Positions 1 through 8,684 are shown, numbered from the stretch's first letter. The stretch: 64,000 bases of DNA from UBA9732 sp963599445 (GCA_963599445.1 CAVBWZ010000010.1:40016-104015); one strand, 5' to 3'. Translations and numbers: made by a program. The notes: generated from the letters alone by a model not told the origin.

Positions 1-90
1 GCAGTCCACAAGCAATCTAAGTCCGTTGTGCTCTATCATCGTACAGCTTCCAGTTACTGTTCCAGCACCGCCAAAGAACGTCACCTTCAT
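1..90 (-). CDS. MBL-fold/beta-CASP metallo-hydrolase, N-terminal fragment
   Basis: Only the first 30 codons are inside the window; the gene runs off the left edge. The visible protein begins MKVTFFGGAGTVTGSC, the usual opening of metallo-beta-lactamase-fold beta-CASP proteins (RNA-processing/exonuclease family), where GTVTGS precedes the first beta strands and the metal-binding HxHxDH lies further on, outside the window. ATG is at 88-90 on the plus strand as cat, preceded by a strong GAGGAGG Shine-Dalgarno at 91-101. It is the last visible gene of a minus-strand run MATE-maf-MBL, 44 bp after maf. The family call is good; the exact activity cannot be told from 30 residues. Confidence 0.7.
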   Translation of the reverse strand, partial: MKVTFFGGAGTVTGSCTMIEHNGLRLLVDC

Positions 91-134
91 AGGCCCTCCT
101 CGTTATTCCACTTGTTGCAGGTTCGAATCAATCA

Positions 135-740
135 TTATTCCAATGCTTTCGTTATGGCCTCCACAGGCATGCCAATGACATTCGTCCAGCTACCTTCTAT
201 GAAGTCTATGAGCTTGTAGCCCGTCTTCTGGATACGGTATCCGCCGGCCGCACCACGCCATTCCCCGGTTTCTATATAGGCCTTGGCATCGTCAGTCGTC
301 AAATCCTTGAACACAACGTATGACACATCGAACCCTTCCAGTATCCCCTTGTACGGATGATAGATGCAGTAGCCGGAATACACTTCCTGCTTCTTTCCTG
401 AAAAGGCACATAACTCAGAGTACGCCTCATTCTCGTCCCTTGGTTTTCCAAGAAAACGTCCTTCGAAGTAGACGAGAGTGTCCATGCATAGGGCAATGCT
501 GTTGGGTTCGAAGTCATCGCTCTTTATATAATGCTCAAGCTTCTTGCGTGCTATGGAAAGCACTGCAGGCCCTGGCTCACCGCTTGGTTCGTCCTCGTCT
601 ATGTCCTGGGGTCTCACTGTAACCTGTATGCCGGCGCTTCTTAGAAGTTCAAGCCTGTTTGGAGAACCTGACGCCAATACCACTCGAGGCATTACAGCCT
701 TGAGTCTTGCAAGCTCTGCATCTGCTTTTGGAATTTCCAT
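135..740 (-). CDS. maf: Maf-like nucleoside triphosphate pyrophosphatase
   Basis: This is a 201-aa protein of normal length for Maf, a house-cleaning enzyme that hydrolyses non-canonical or modified nucleoside triphosphates to monophosphates. Family landmarks are SGSPNR at about residues 24-29 (the phosphate-binding S-x-SPRR motif, here with Asn for the first Arg), the catalytic-site Asp in CMDTLVYFEGRFLGKP at about 85-100, and the C-terminal GSWTNVIGMPVE block. About 12 residues precede the Maf core. The ATG at 740 has GGGAGGTCC just upstream. It lies 58 bp downstream of a MATE exporter and 44 bp upstream of an MBL-fold gene, probably one transcript. Substrate class cannot be decided here. 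Confidence 0.9.
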   Translation of the reverse strand: MEIPKADAELARLKAVMPRVVLASGSPNRLELLRSAGIQVTVRPQDIDEDEPSGEPGPAVLSIARKKLEHYIKSDDFEPNSIALCMDTLVYFEGRFLGKPRDENEAYSELCAFSGKKQEVYSGYCIYHPYKGILEGFDVSYVVFKDLTTDDAKAYIETGEWRGAAGGYRIQKTGYKLIDFIEGSWTNVIGMPVEAITKALE

Positions 741-797
741 TTGGACCTCCCTCGTCTATATGACTATGTACAAATATAGCAATAGAGTGCTGGAATG

Positions 798-2165
798 TCA
801 CTTATCTAGGCTTTTGATGCTCCAAGCCCTGATTTCCTTTATGTACATGGCACAACCAATAGCTCCCGTTATGATTTCAGATGCAGGAAAGGCGATCCAT
901 GTATAGCCAAGGCCTATCTTGGACAACAGCCAGAAAATGGGGATGAGACAGAAAACCTGACGTGTTATGGCCAGAATGGAGCTTTGTCTGCTTGCGCCAA
1001 TGGCTTGGAAGAACGTAGGGGAAAGCATGGATAGCACTGCAGGATAGAAACTGAGTCCAATGAACCTGAATGCAGGTATGCCAACGGAAAGGACTTCGTC
1101 GCTTCTAGAGAAGAGTCCTATCAAGGTACCAGGAATGGCTTCGAAGCAGAACACTCCAAGGGTCATGAGACTTGCAGAGACGATGGCCGAGAACTTCATT
1201 ATTTCACGGCACCTGGAGTAGCTTTGCTGGGTGTAGTTGTAGCTCAGCACCGGAACTATGCTTGTCTGCAACGCAAACATCGGTATGAAGAAGAATGACT
1301 GCAATTTGTAGTAGAGTCCAAGCACGGTTATGGCTGCGTCCGTGAAGCCGGCCAGTATCATGTTGAGGGCTGTGATGTACACGACCCAAAGGAATTGGAG
1401 GAGTATGGATGGGAAGCCGTAGTGGTAGATGCCTTTGATGTACCATTTCGAGCCGTGCAGCACAGGTGGCTTTCTGAACCCTTTGGCTCCAGTGATGATG
1501 GCTGCTACGAATTGGCCTATGACGGTGGCTATCGCTGCTCCAGCTATGCCAAGTTCAGGGAAGGGGCCAAGTCCAAAGATCAGGAGTGGGTCGAGTATGA
1601 TGTTTGTCACAGCTCCGGAGACCTGTGCAATGGTAGGGAGAACCATGTTGCCGTTGGCTTGGTGTATCTTCGTGAATATGCTTTCAAGGAAGATTCCAAG
1701 GCTTCCAATGATTACGATTCGTCCATACCTCATTGCATATTCTATGGCTTGTGGTGAATTCGTGGAGATTTCAACGAACGGTCTTATGAAGAACAGACTT
1801 AGAATGGAAAGGACTATCCACATCATTAAGGCCAGTACGATTCCCATTCCTCCGGTATGGTTGGCTTTGTCCTCTTCGTGTTGGGCGAAGAGCCTTGCCA
1901 TGAGGGTATTGACTCCGCTTCCGGTTCCTACCGCCAACGCCGTTATGAGCAGCTGAAGCGGATAGATTACGGAAAGTGCCGTAAGCCCATCCTCCGAAAA
2001 ACGGCCAACGAAGAAGCTGTCGACTGTGTTGTACATTGCCTGGATGAGCTGGGCTATCATTACAGGCGGTGTAAGACGTATGAGTATGCTGCTTATCTTG
2101 CCTGTTCCAAAGCTCTCTGCGGTAATCGCTTCGTGTCTAACGGTGTCTTCTGCGGTTTGTTTCAT
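798..2165 (-). CDS. MATE family multidrug/cation efflux transporter
   Basis: The protein has about 455 residues and 12 predicted hydrophobic segments, which is MATE length. The N-terminal PPVMIAQLIQAMYNTVDSFFVGR is the typical first-helix/loop signature (P..m...l..l.n.vD..fvG), and a second repeat begins around FPSILLQFLW. MATE proteins export drugs or metabolites by Na+ or H+ antiport across the inner membrane. The open frame extends to 2276, but I chose the ATG at 2165 (MKQTAED) because AGGAG lies 9 bp upstream and the extra 37 residues look non-coding. It heads the minus-strand run MATE-maf-MBL and is divergent from the molybdenum operon. Substrate unknown. Confidence 0.9.
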   Translation of the reverse strand: MKQTAEDTVRHEAITAESFGTGKISSILIRLTPPVMIAQLIQAMYNTVDSFFVGRFSEDGLTALSVIYPLQLLITALAVGTGSGVNTLMARLFAQHEEDKANHTGGMGIVLALMMWIVLSILSLFFIRPFVEISTNSPQAIEYAMRYGRIVIIGSLGIFLESIFTKIHQANGNMVLPTIAQVSGAVTNIILDPLLIFGLGPFPELGIAGAAIATVIGQFVAAIITGAKGFRKPPVLHGSKWYIKGIYHYGFPSILLQFLWVVYITALNMILAGFTDAAITVLGLYYKLQSFFFIPMFALQTSIVPVLSYNYTQQSYSRCREIMKFSAIVSASLMTLGVFCFEAIPGTLIGLFSRSDEVLSVGIPAFRFIGLSFYPAVLSMLSPTFFQAIGASRQSSILAITRQVFCLIPIFWLLSKIGLGYTWIAFPASEIITGAIGCAMYIKEIRAWSIKSLDK

Positions 2166-2382
2166 GGACCACTCTCCTGGATCCTGGATTCCTCCACGAT
2201 TCTCCATCGCGCGATTATAGTGAAGGTGAAAAGCAAAGGCAAGACGGAGCCTGAGACATGAAACCTTGGACACCACGTGCAGTCTCTTCTATCATTTGTT
2301 GCAGGCTGTTGCATCACAGAGCGAATTGTTTTACAATACAACTCGTCCATTGATTTTTCTTGAACATAATGGGGGCTTTTCT
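2166..2382. promoter_or_regulatory. Divergent promoter region, MATE / molybdenum operon
   Basis: This 217-bp intergenic region separates divergent genes. For the plus-strand operon I see -35 TTGCAT at 2309-2314 and -10 TACAAT at 2332-2337 with a 17-bp spacer, giving a predicted start near 2344 and a leader of about 40 nt that ends in GGGGG before the ATG at 2383. Overlapping the -35 is a direct repeat TGTTGCA-GGC-TGTTGCA (2297-2313, half-sites 10 bp apart), the same architecture as sites flanking the nucleoside transporter operon. Promoter assignment is by eye. Confidence 0.5.
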
Positions 2383-3408
2383 ATGAAACTGATGAAGACG
2401 CAGGATGCTGTAGGGCAGGTTCTCTGTCATGACATAACACAAATCATAAGAGGGGAGAAGAAAGGTCCTGTATTCAGAAAAGGCCACGTCATAGAGGAAA
2501 AGGACATCCCGGTGCTTCTAAGTGTTGGCAAGGACAACATCTATGTGTGGGAGAACGACGAAAGCATGCTCCACGAAAACGATGCAGCCCAAGTCCTATG
2601 CCGCATCTGCAAAGGGGCGAACCTCTCATCGACCGAGCCCAAAGAGGGCAAGATAGAACTCATCGCCACTTGCAAAGGCATGCTCAAGGCCGATGTCCCA
2701 GCTCTTCGCCGTCTAAATTCGATTGGAGAGATGATGTGCGCATCTCTGCCATCGGGCTTTAACGTGGAGGAGGGTGAACACGTTGCAGGTACCAGGATAA
2801 TTCCGCTTGTCATAAAGAAGGACAAGATAGACAAGGCCGTAGATGCCGCCGGCAACGAGCCTCTTTTCAATGTAATCCCGTACATAGAGAAGAATGTCGC
2901 CGTCATAACGACAGGCAATGAAGTGTTCTATGGACGCATAAAGGACACCTTTACCGATGTAATCGAATCCAAAATCGCTGAATTTGGAAGCCACATGACA
3001 TACCATGCAGTGTGCAGCGACGATGACATAATGATTACTGAAAGAATACTTGAGGCCCATGATGGTGGAGCTCAGCTCATAATATGCACGGGAGGAATGA
3101 GCGTTGACCCTGACGACAAGACCCCTCTTGCAATAAAGAACAGCGGTGCACACATAGTATCCTATGGTGCGCCTGTGCTTCCCGGTGCAATGCTTCTTGT
3201 CTCATACCTTGACGATGGAACACCTGTCATAGGACTTCCCGGATGCGTCATGTATTCAAGACGCACGGTGTTCGACCTAATACTCCCATACCTTTTCACG
3301 GACACCCCAATCACAGCCGATTTCCTTGCAGGCCTTGGACATGGTGGATACTGCCGAAACTGCAAGGACTGTCGTTTCCCAAACTGTTCGTTTGGAAAGG
3401 GGATGTAG
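2383..3408 (+). CDS. Molybdopterin-binding protein (MoeA/MoaB-like domain) with Cys-rich tail
   Basis: The protein has about 341 residues. The central-to-C-terminal part has the MoCF-biosynthesis fold: VAVITTGNEVFYGRI, then LIICTGGMSVDPDDKTP and GAPVLPGAMLLVSYLDD...GLPGC, the set found in MoeA/CinA-like molybdopterin binders. The C-terminus is a short Cys cluster, YCRNCKDCRFPNCSFGKG, suitable for an Fe-S or zinc site. The upstream part of the frame (from 2266) is not coding; ATG 2383 has a GGGGG Shine-Dalgarno. Its stop is followed one base later by mogA and then modABC, so a role in molybdenum cofactor assembly or sensing is likely. It is not a full MoeA, which is about 400 residues. Confidence 0.8.
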   Translation: MKLMKTQDAVGQVLCHDITQIIRGEKKGPVFRKGHVIEEKDIPVLLSVGKDNIYVWENDESMLHENDAAQVLCRICKGANLSSTEPKEGKIELIATCKGMLKADVPALRRLNSIGEMMCASLPSGFNVEEGEHVAGTRIIPLVIKKDKIDKAVDAAGNEPLFNVIPYIEKNVAVITTGNEVFYGRIKDTFTDVIESKIAEFGSHMTYHAVCSDDDIMITERILEAHDGGAQLIICTGGMSVDPDDKTPLAIKNSGAHIVSYGAPVLPGAMLLVSYLDDGTPVIGLPGCVMYSRRTVFDLILPYLFTDTPITADFLAGLGHGGYCRNCKDCRFPNCSFGKGM

Positions 3409-3409
3409 C

Positions 3410-3904
3410 ATGAAGATATACACTGTAACGCTTTCAGATAGATGCTTTAGAGGCGAAGCCGTTGACCTAAGTTCGCAAAAGGCGGTCTCAATGCTCGAAG
3501 ATGCAGGCTATAGGGTTGAGAAATGCCATCTTCTTGCCGATGACAGACCTGAACTCGAAAAGCTCCTTGTTTCGCTTTGCGACAAAGAGCCAAGTCTGGT
3601 CCTCACATTGGGTGGAACCGGCCTGTCCCCAAGGGACATAACACCGGAGGCTACTTTGGCCGTCGCCGACAGGGTGGTTCCAGGAATATGCGAAGCAATG
3701 AGGATGGAAGGTCTGAAGCACACACCGTCGGCCATGCTGTCCCGTGCAGTATGCGCACAAAGGAAGGGTTCCATAATAGTGAATCTTCCAGGAAGTCCAA
3801 AGGCGGTGGAGGAGAACCTTGCGATCCTCGTCCCAGTTCTGGACCACCTCTTCAAGATGTTGGATGGAAAGCCCCATGAGAATGAGGGCTACGTCATAAA
3901 ATGA
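3410..3904 (+). CDS. mogA: Molybdenum cofactor biosynthesis protein MogA/MoaB (molybdopterin adenylyltransferase)
   Basis: This 164-aa protein is close to the length of MogA/MoaB. It begins MKIYTVTLSDRCFRGEAVD and contains the diagnostic LTLGGTGLSPRDITPEA segment and the later VNLPGSPKAVEENL, which together form the molybdopterin/ATP site. It adenylylates molybdopterin before molybdate insertion. I chose ATG 3410, one base after the stop of the upstream gene and with AAAGGGGATG as Shine-Dalgarno, rather than the longer open frame from 3326. The coupling suggests co-translation with the molybdopterin-binding protein. Confidence 0.9.
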   Translation: MKIYTVTLSDRCFRGEAVDLSSQKAVSMLEDAGYRVEKCHLLADDRPELEKLLVSLCDKEPSLVLTLGGTGLSPRDITPEATLAVADRVVPGICEAMRMEGLKHTPSAMLSRAVCAQRKGSIIVNLPGSPKAVEENLAILVPVLDHLFKMLDGKPHENEGYVIK

Positions 3905-3912
3905 AAACTTTT

Positions 3913-3949
3913 AGAGGAACTTTCAAAGCATAGTTTTGAAAATTCCTCT
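3913..3949 (+). repeat. Hairpin between mogA and modA, containing a near-repeat of the rimP upstream element
   Basis: An inverted repeat pairs AGAGGAA-c-TTTCAAA (3913-3927) with TTTGAAA-a-TTCCTCT (3935-3949): 14 base pairs with a single mismatch and a 7-nt loop. The following T tract is short (TTT), so it is either a weak terminator/attenuator inside the molybdenum operon or an RNA-stability element. The 25 bases 3924-3948 (core CAAAGCATAGTTTTGAAA) recur with one change at 40299-40323, upstream of the nusA-operon promoter. Confidence 0.6.
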
Positions 3950-3976
3950 TTAGGAGTTTATCAAAGGAGTAGAAAA

Positions 3977-4801
3977 ATGAAAAAGTTCTTTGTCGTACTT
4001 TTGGTCGCTTTGACCGCATGTTCGCTCTTTGCACAGGCAGCCGCCGAGGCCAAGGCAACAGAAAAGACCGAGCTCACAGTGTTCGCCGCCGCATCCCTTA
4101 CAGAGACGATGAACAAGATCAAGGACCTCTACGAGGCCGCCAATCCTGATGTCGAGATTGTCTACAACTTCGATTCGTCCGGAACGCTCAAGACCCAAAT
4201 CCAGGAAGGCGCAACATGCGACCTCTTCATATCCGCAGGTCAGAAGCAGGTGAACCAGCTTGACATCACAGCAGATCCATCCGTCAACAAGGAAGGTCTC
4301 GACTTCGTGCTTCAGGGCTCAAGATGCGACCTTCTTGAGAACAAGGTCACCCTCGTCGTACCAGCTGACAATCCAAAGGGAATCGACAGCTTCGATGCCC
4401 TTGCAAAGGCACTTGAGAGCGGCGACGTTCTCCTTTGCATGGGAAACAGCGATGTTCCAGTTGGACAGTATACACAGAAGATCCTCAAGTACTACAATCT
4501 CGACGAAGCCGCCCTTGCAGCTGCTGGAAAGATAACATACGGCTCAAACGTCAAGGAAGTCACAACACAGGTCAAGGAAGCAAGCGTTGACTGCGGCGTC
4601 ATCTATTGCACCGATGCATTCTCTGCAGGTCTTACGGTCGTAGACGAAGCAACAGCGAAGATGTGCGGACAGGTCATCTATCCGGCATGTGTCATAAAGA
4701 CATCGGCCCACGCTGAAAAGGCCCAGGCTTTCCTCGATTACCTCAAGGGCGACGAGGCCATGGCAATATTCCAGAGCGTTGGTTTCGCTCCGGTGAAATA
4801 A
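3977..4801 (+). CDS. modA: Molybdate ABC transporter substrate-binding protein
   Basis: The protein has 274 residues. A signal peptide (MKKFFVVLLVALTAC) ends in a lipobox-like LTAC, so it is probably a lipoprotein tethered outside the inner membrane. The mature part starts with the ModA hallmark LTVFAAASLTETMNKI, followed by FDSSGTLKTQIQEGATCDLFISAG; the Ser residues in these segments bind the oxyanion. The C-terminal KAQAFLDYLKGDEAMAIFQSVGF is also typical. ATG 3977 follows AAAGGAGTAG. It is first of modABC and downstream of two cofactor genes, so molybdate (rather than another oxyanion) is the likely ligand; tungstate cannot be excluded. Confidence 0.92.
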   Translation: MKKFFVVLLVALTACSLFAQAAAEAKATEKTELTVFAAASLTETMNKIKDLYEAANPDVEIVYNFDSSGTLKTQIQEGATCDLFISAGQKQVNQLDITADPSVNKEGLDFVLQGSRCDLLENKVTLVVPADNPKGIDSFDALAKALESGDVLLCMGNSDVPVGQYTQKILKYYNLDEAALAAAGKITYGSNVKEVTTQVKEASVDCGVIYCTDAFSAGLTVVDEATAKMCGQVIYPACVIKTSAHAEKAQAFLDYLKGDEAMAIFQSVGFAPVK

Positions 4802-4822
4802 GCCTTCCACTATAGGTTTGAT

Positions 4823-5482
4823 ATGGACTTGTACCCACTTTTCAACTCGCTTAGAATAGCGTTGTTCGCTTCCGTAATCGTGTTCTTCACAGGGATTGCG
4901 GCTGCGTACTATGCATCCAGGCTTCCAAAGGTCGTCAAAGGTATACTGGATGTATTCCTCACGCTTCCTATGGTCCTTCCTCCTACTGTGGTAGGATACT
5001 TCCTACTGCTCCTGTTTGGAGTCAAGAGACCTTTGGGGATCCTGCTTGGCAAGATGGGTATAAAGTTCGTCATGACATGGTACGGAGGCATAGTCACGGC
5101 CTCCGTCGTGTCATTCCCCCTAATGTACCGAACGGCCCGCGGTGCATTCGAGGCATTCAACCAAGACCTTAGGGATGCCGGGCGCACGCTTGGACTCAGC
5201 AATTCGTACATATTCTGGCATGTGACCATGCCGCACTGCAGACAGGGGATAATGGCAGGGGCCGTTCTGGCCTTCGCCCGTGCACTTGGCGAGTATGGTG
5301 CCACGAGCATGCTTGTTGGCTACACGCCAAAGCGCACTGCGACAATCTCCACAACGGTCTATCAGCTGTGGCGTACAGGCAACGACAGTGAAGCCTTCAT
5401 ATGGGTCATGATAAACCTCGTCATATCCGCCGTCGTCCTTCTTACGGTTAACCTGCTCGAACAGAAGAGGAGACGCAAATGA
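4823..5482 (+). CDS. modB: Molybdate ABC transporter permease
   Basis: This 219-aa integral membrane protein has about five to six hydrophobic segments, the usual ModB size. The cytoplasmic EAA-type coupling loop is seen in DLRDAGRTLGLSNSYIFWHVTMP and the family motif ARALGEYGATSMLVGY follows. It forms the membrane channel of the ModABC importer. The gene starts 21 bp after modA with only a weak AGG upstream, and its stop overlaps the modC start by four bases (ATGA), indicating translational coupling. Confidence 0.93.
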   Translation: MDLYPLFNSLRIALFASVIVFFTGIAAAYYASRLPKVVKGILDVFLTLPMVLPPTVVGYFLLLLFGVKRPLGILLGKMGIKFVMTWYGGIVTASVVSFPLMYRTARGAFEAFNQDLRDAGRTLGLSNSYIFWHVTMPHCRQGIMAGAVLAFARALGEYGATSMLVGYTPKRTATISTTVYQLWRTGNDSEAFIWVMINLVISAVVLLTVNLLEQKRRRK

Positions 5483-6339
5483 GTTCCAAGACAAGACTTC
5501 ATGTCGATATTTCAAAGGACTACGGCTCATTCAAGCTCCAATCGTGCTTCGAGACGAACGACCTCATAACAGGTCTTCTTGGAGCATCCGGTTCAGGTAA
5601 GAGCCTCACGCTGAAGTGCATTGCTGGAATAGAGCATCCGGACAGCGGTTGCATAGTCCTTGGAGACAGGGTTCTCTTCGACAGCAAGGCGGGGATAAAC
5701 CTCAGGATCCAGGAACGCAGGGTAGGGTACCTTTTCCAAAGCTATGCATTGTTCGAGACCATGACGGCCAAAAAGAACATACTGTGCGGTCTTCATGGAG
5801 TCAAAGACAGGGATGAGAGGGAGAAGCTCTATTCCAATATCATAGAACTTCTGCGTCTACAAGGACTTGAGAACCAGAAGCCCGCCGAGCTTTCAGGTGG
5901 ACAGTCCCAGCGTGTAGCGCTTGCGAGGATGCTGGTGAGCCGTCCTGAGCTCATACTTCTGGATGAGCCGTTCTCCGCACTTGATACCAATCTGAAGGAG
6001 AGCCTACAGCCAGAACTGCTTCAACTGCTCACTTCATACGGAAAGCCTGTCATCATGGTCACTCACAGCAAGGACGAAGCATCGTTCATGTGTTCGCACA
6101 TAGCCCTCATTGAGAAGGGACACATAATAGCAAGCGGTCCTACGACTTCGATGTTCGACCATCCGCAGAGCATAGAGGCCGCAAGGATACTTGGTTGCAA
6201 GAACATCCACGAAGCCAAAAAGGTCAGTGACTACATCGTATCAATCCCATCGCTTGGGATAGAGGTCAAGACAACGTCTCCTGTACCTGAAGGCATAGGC
6301 TATGCAGGATTCAAGGACGATTCGTTCGTGATGATATGA
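5479..6339 (+). CDS. modC: Molybdate ABC transporter ATP-binding protein
   Basis: The protein has 286 residues. Walker A GASGSGKS is at about 35-42, the signature LSGGQSQR at about 138-145, Walker B LILLDEPFSALD just after, and the switch His in VTHSKDE. This is the energising subunit of ModABC. It is shorter than ModC proteins that carry a full C-terminal molybdate-binding TOBE domain (about 350 aa), having only about 60 residues after the ABC domain. The start overlaps the modB stop by 4 bp. It ends the molybdenum operon. Confidence 0.92.
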   Translation: MSSKTRLHVDISKDYGSFKLQSCFETNDLITGLLGASGSGKSLTLKCIAGIEHPDSGCIVLGDRVLFDSKAGINLRIQERRVGYLFQSYALFETMTAKKNILCGLHGVKDRDEREKLYSNIIELLRLQGLENQKPAELSGGQSQRVALARMLVSRPELILLDEPFSALDTNLKESLQPELLQLLTSYGKPVIMVTHSKDEASFMCSHIALIEKGHIIASGPTTSMFDHPQSIEAARILGCKNIHEAKKVSDYIVSIPSLGIEVKTTSPVPEGIGYAGFKDDSFVMI

Positions 6340-6418
6340 TGATTACAGGACTTGTACCTGCAATTGTGTTAGCGCATTCACGAATGTATTAATTTTGCAA
6401 AAAAATCCATCATTGCAA

Positions 6419-6486
6419 TTGACTATCAGTCCACGTTTTGCTAGAACAAATCCCATAATTTATCCTTATTCCACACGTTCGTGTGG
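6419..6486 (+). promoter_or_regulatory. Predicted glnN promoter and palindromic leader element
   Basis: -35 TTGACT (6419-6424) and -10 TAGAAC (6442-6447) are separated by 17 bp, predicting a start near 6454. Immediately downstream, CCACACG-TT-CGTGTGG (6471-6486) is a perfect 7-bp inverted repeat in the early transcribed region, with no T tract after it. It could be an operator or a small 5' RNA hairpin controlling glutamine synthetase. Confidence 0.5.
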
Positions 6487-6518
6487 GTATTCGCCAAGTG
6501 CGCCGAGGAGGGTCGTTT

Positions 6519-8621
6519 ATGGAATCTGTTGCCGATACTTTTGGATGCAAGGTCTTCAACGACAAGATGATGAGAAGGTATCTTCCTAAGGATACCTACG
6601 AAGCCCTCAAGGCTACGATTAGGGTAGGGCGTGACCTTGATATAAACATAGCCAACATAGTGGCCAATGCAATGAAGGACTGGGCTGTCGAGAACGGTGC
6701 AACGCACTACACCCATTGGTTTCAGCCTCTCACTGGCGCCACGGCGGAGAAGCACAACAGCTTCCTTTCACCTCTAAAGGATGGAAGTGCCATAATGGAG
6801 TTCAGCGGAAAGGAGCTCGTATCAGGAGAACCTGATGCATCGTCCTTCCCTTCAGGGGGACTCCGTGCAACGTTCGAAGCCCGTGGTTACACTGCTTGGG
6901 ATCCAACGAGCTTCGCTTTCATAAAGGAAGGTACCCTTTGCATTCCAACGGCGTTCTGTTCGTTTACAGGAGAGACGCTGGACAAGAAGACACCTCTTCT
7001 AAGGTCCATGGAAAGGCTCAACGACCAGGCTTTGAGGATTCTGAGACTGTTTGGCAACGATGCAGCGCGTAGGGTAAGCCCAACCACAGGACTTGAACAG
7101 GAATATTTCCTTATAGACAAACAACTTTTCCTTAAGCGTAGGGACCTTAGGTTCTGCGGACGCACAATCCTTGGAGCAAAGCCAGTAAAGGGACAGGAGC
7201 TAGACGACCACTACTTTGGTGCAATAAAGCCAAGGGTCCTTGCATTCATGCAGGAATTGGACGAAGAGCTATGGAAGTTTGGGATAGTGGCAAAGACCCG
7301 TCACAACGAGGTGGCTCCTTCACAGCATGAGCTTGCATGCCTTTTCACAACAACGAACCTTTCCGTCGATCAGAACCAGCTTGTAATGGAGGAGATGCGA
7401 AAGATTGCGGACAAGCACGGCCTTGCGTGTCTTTTGCACGAAAAGCCGTTTGCGGGAATAAACGGCTCAGGCAAACACAACAACTGGTCCATGTGCACTG
7501 ACAACGGAATGAACCTTCTTGAGCCTGGAGAGTCACCGGTCGAGAACGCACAATTCCTGCTTTTCCTGACTGCGCTAATAGAGGCTATCGACAGGTATCA
7601 GGACCTTGTAAGGGTGACGGTTGCAAGCGCATCCAACGACCACAGGCTTGGTGCGGACGAAGCACCTCCTGCAATCGTGAGCATGTTCCTTGGAGATGAA
7701 CTTACGGATATCCTTGAAAGCATTGCAAATGGAAGCGTTGCAAGTGCAAGGGGCAAGAACAAGATGGTTCTTGGAGTCCATGTTCTTCCAGACTTTCCAA
7801 GGGATGCCACCGACCGCAACCGTACAAGTCCAATTGCATTCACAGGAAACAAGTTCGAGCTTCGCATGCTGGGATCGTCCTTCAACGCCGCAGGACCGAA
7901 CATTGTACTCAACACCGCATTGGCATCGGTTCTGGATACATATGCCACGGAACTTGAAACGACGGTATCAAGAGGAGGCAATCTTGACGAGGCCCTCACT
8001 TCCTTGGTTGGACGTGCCTACAGGGATCATAGAAGAATAGTATTCAACGGCAACAACTATTCCTTAGAATGGAGGAAAGAGGCTGAAAAACGTGGACTGT
8101 TGAATCTTCAGACCACCGTTGATGCGGTATCGGCCTTTTCCAATCCTGTAAACGTTGAGCTTTTCTCAAAGTATGGAATCTTCACGAAGTCAGAGCTTGA
8201 AAGCCGCAAGGAGATAGTCCTTGAAAGCTATAACAAGACTGTGAACATAGAGGCCATGACGATGCTCGACATGGTAAGGACACAGGTCATACCGGCTGTG
8301 TCGTCCTATAGCGGCTCATATGCTTCAAGCACGTTGCAGAGGAAGGCGCTTTGTCCTGCACTCGACACCTCCCATGACGAAGCGTTCGTTGTCCGTTTGA
8401 ACGGTCTGCTTTCATCCTTGTATGAGAAGACGGGAGAACTTGAATCCACCATGGCTAAAGCTACCGTCTCGCAAACGAACTTGGAGAAGGGCAGGTTGTA
8501 TGCTTCAAAGGTCATTCCCTGCATGCAGGAACTCAGAACCATTGCAGATGAAGCCGAATCCTTGGTTGCAAGCTCGTATTGGCCGTACCCGACCTATGGA
8601 GAGCTTCTTTTCAGCACCTGA
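6519..8621 (+). CDS. glnN: Glutamine synthetase type III
   Basis: The protein has about 700 residues, the length of GSIII and far from the 450 of GSI. It condenses ammonia and glutamate with ATP in the cytoplasm, the main nitrogen-assimilation step. Visible family blocks are PLTGATAEKHNSFLSP, LRATFEARGYTAWDP, GLEQEYFLID, KTRHNEVAPSQHELA, the GINGSGKHNNWSM loop, ASNDHRLGADEAPPAI and the C-terminal YWPYPTYGELLFS. I placed the start at ATG 6519 because GAGGAGGG lies 8 bp upstream; the open frame reaches back to 6483. It appears monocistronic, between modC and a DUF234 ATPase. Confidence 0.95.
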   Translation: MESVADTFGCKVFNDKMMRRYLPKDTYEALKATIRVGRDLDINIANIVANAMKDWAVENGATHYTHWFQPLTGATAEKHNSFLSPLKDGSAIMEFSGKELVSGEPDASSFPSGGLRATFEARGYTAWDPTSFAFIKEGTLCIPTAFCSFTGETLDKKTPLLRSMERLNDQALRILRLFGNDAARRVSPTTGLEQEYFLIDKQLFLKRRDLRFCGRTILGAKPVKGQELDDHYFGAIKPRVLAFMQELDEELWKFGIVAKTRHNEVAPSQHELACLFTTTNLSVDQNQLVMEEMRKIADKHGLACLLHEKPFAGINGSGKHNNWSMCTDNGMNLLEPGESPVENAQFLLFLTALIEAIDRYQDLVRVTVASASNDHRLGADEAPPAIVSMFLGDELTDILESIANGSVASARGKNKMVLGVHVLPDFPRDATDRNRTSPIAFTGNKFELRMLGSSFNAAGPNIVLNTALASVLDTYATELETTVSRGGNLDEALTSLVGRAYRDHRRIVFNGNNYSLEWRKEAEKRGLLNLQTTVDAVSAFSNPVNVELFSKYGIFTKSELESRKEIVLESYNKTVNIEAMTMLDMVRTQVIPAVSSYSGSYASSTLQRKALCPALDTSHDEAFVVRLNGLLSSLYEKTGELESTMAKATVSQTNLEKGRLYASKVIPCMQELRTIADEAESLVASSYWPYPTYGELLFST

Positions 8622-8624
8622 ATT

Positions 8625-8684
8625 CGATTCAATGTGATTTGATTCAACTCAATTTGATTCAAGTCGATTTGATTCAAATTCATT
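8625..8684 (+). repeat. Four tandem 15-bp degenerate repeats upstream of the DUF234 ATPase
   Basis: Four units of exactly 15 bp start at 8625, 8640, 8655 and 8670, with approximate consensus TGATTCAANTNNATT. The last three each place the palindrome TTGATTCAA (arms TTGA/TCAA) at 15-bp intervals. The array ends at the predicted -35 (8684-8689) of the ATPase gene and begins just after the glnN stop, so it may be an operator array or a simple expanded repeat. Confidence 0.7.

Noticed and set aside
110..130. GGTTCGAATC resembling a tRNA T-loop
   Set aside because: The 44-bp spacer is too short for a tRNA and no acceptor or anticodon stems pair around it.
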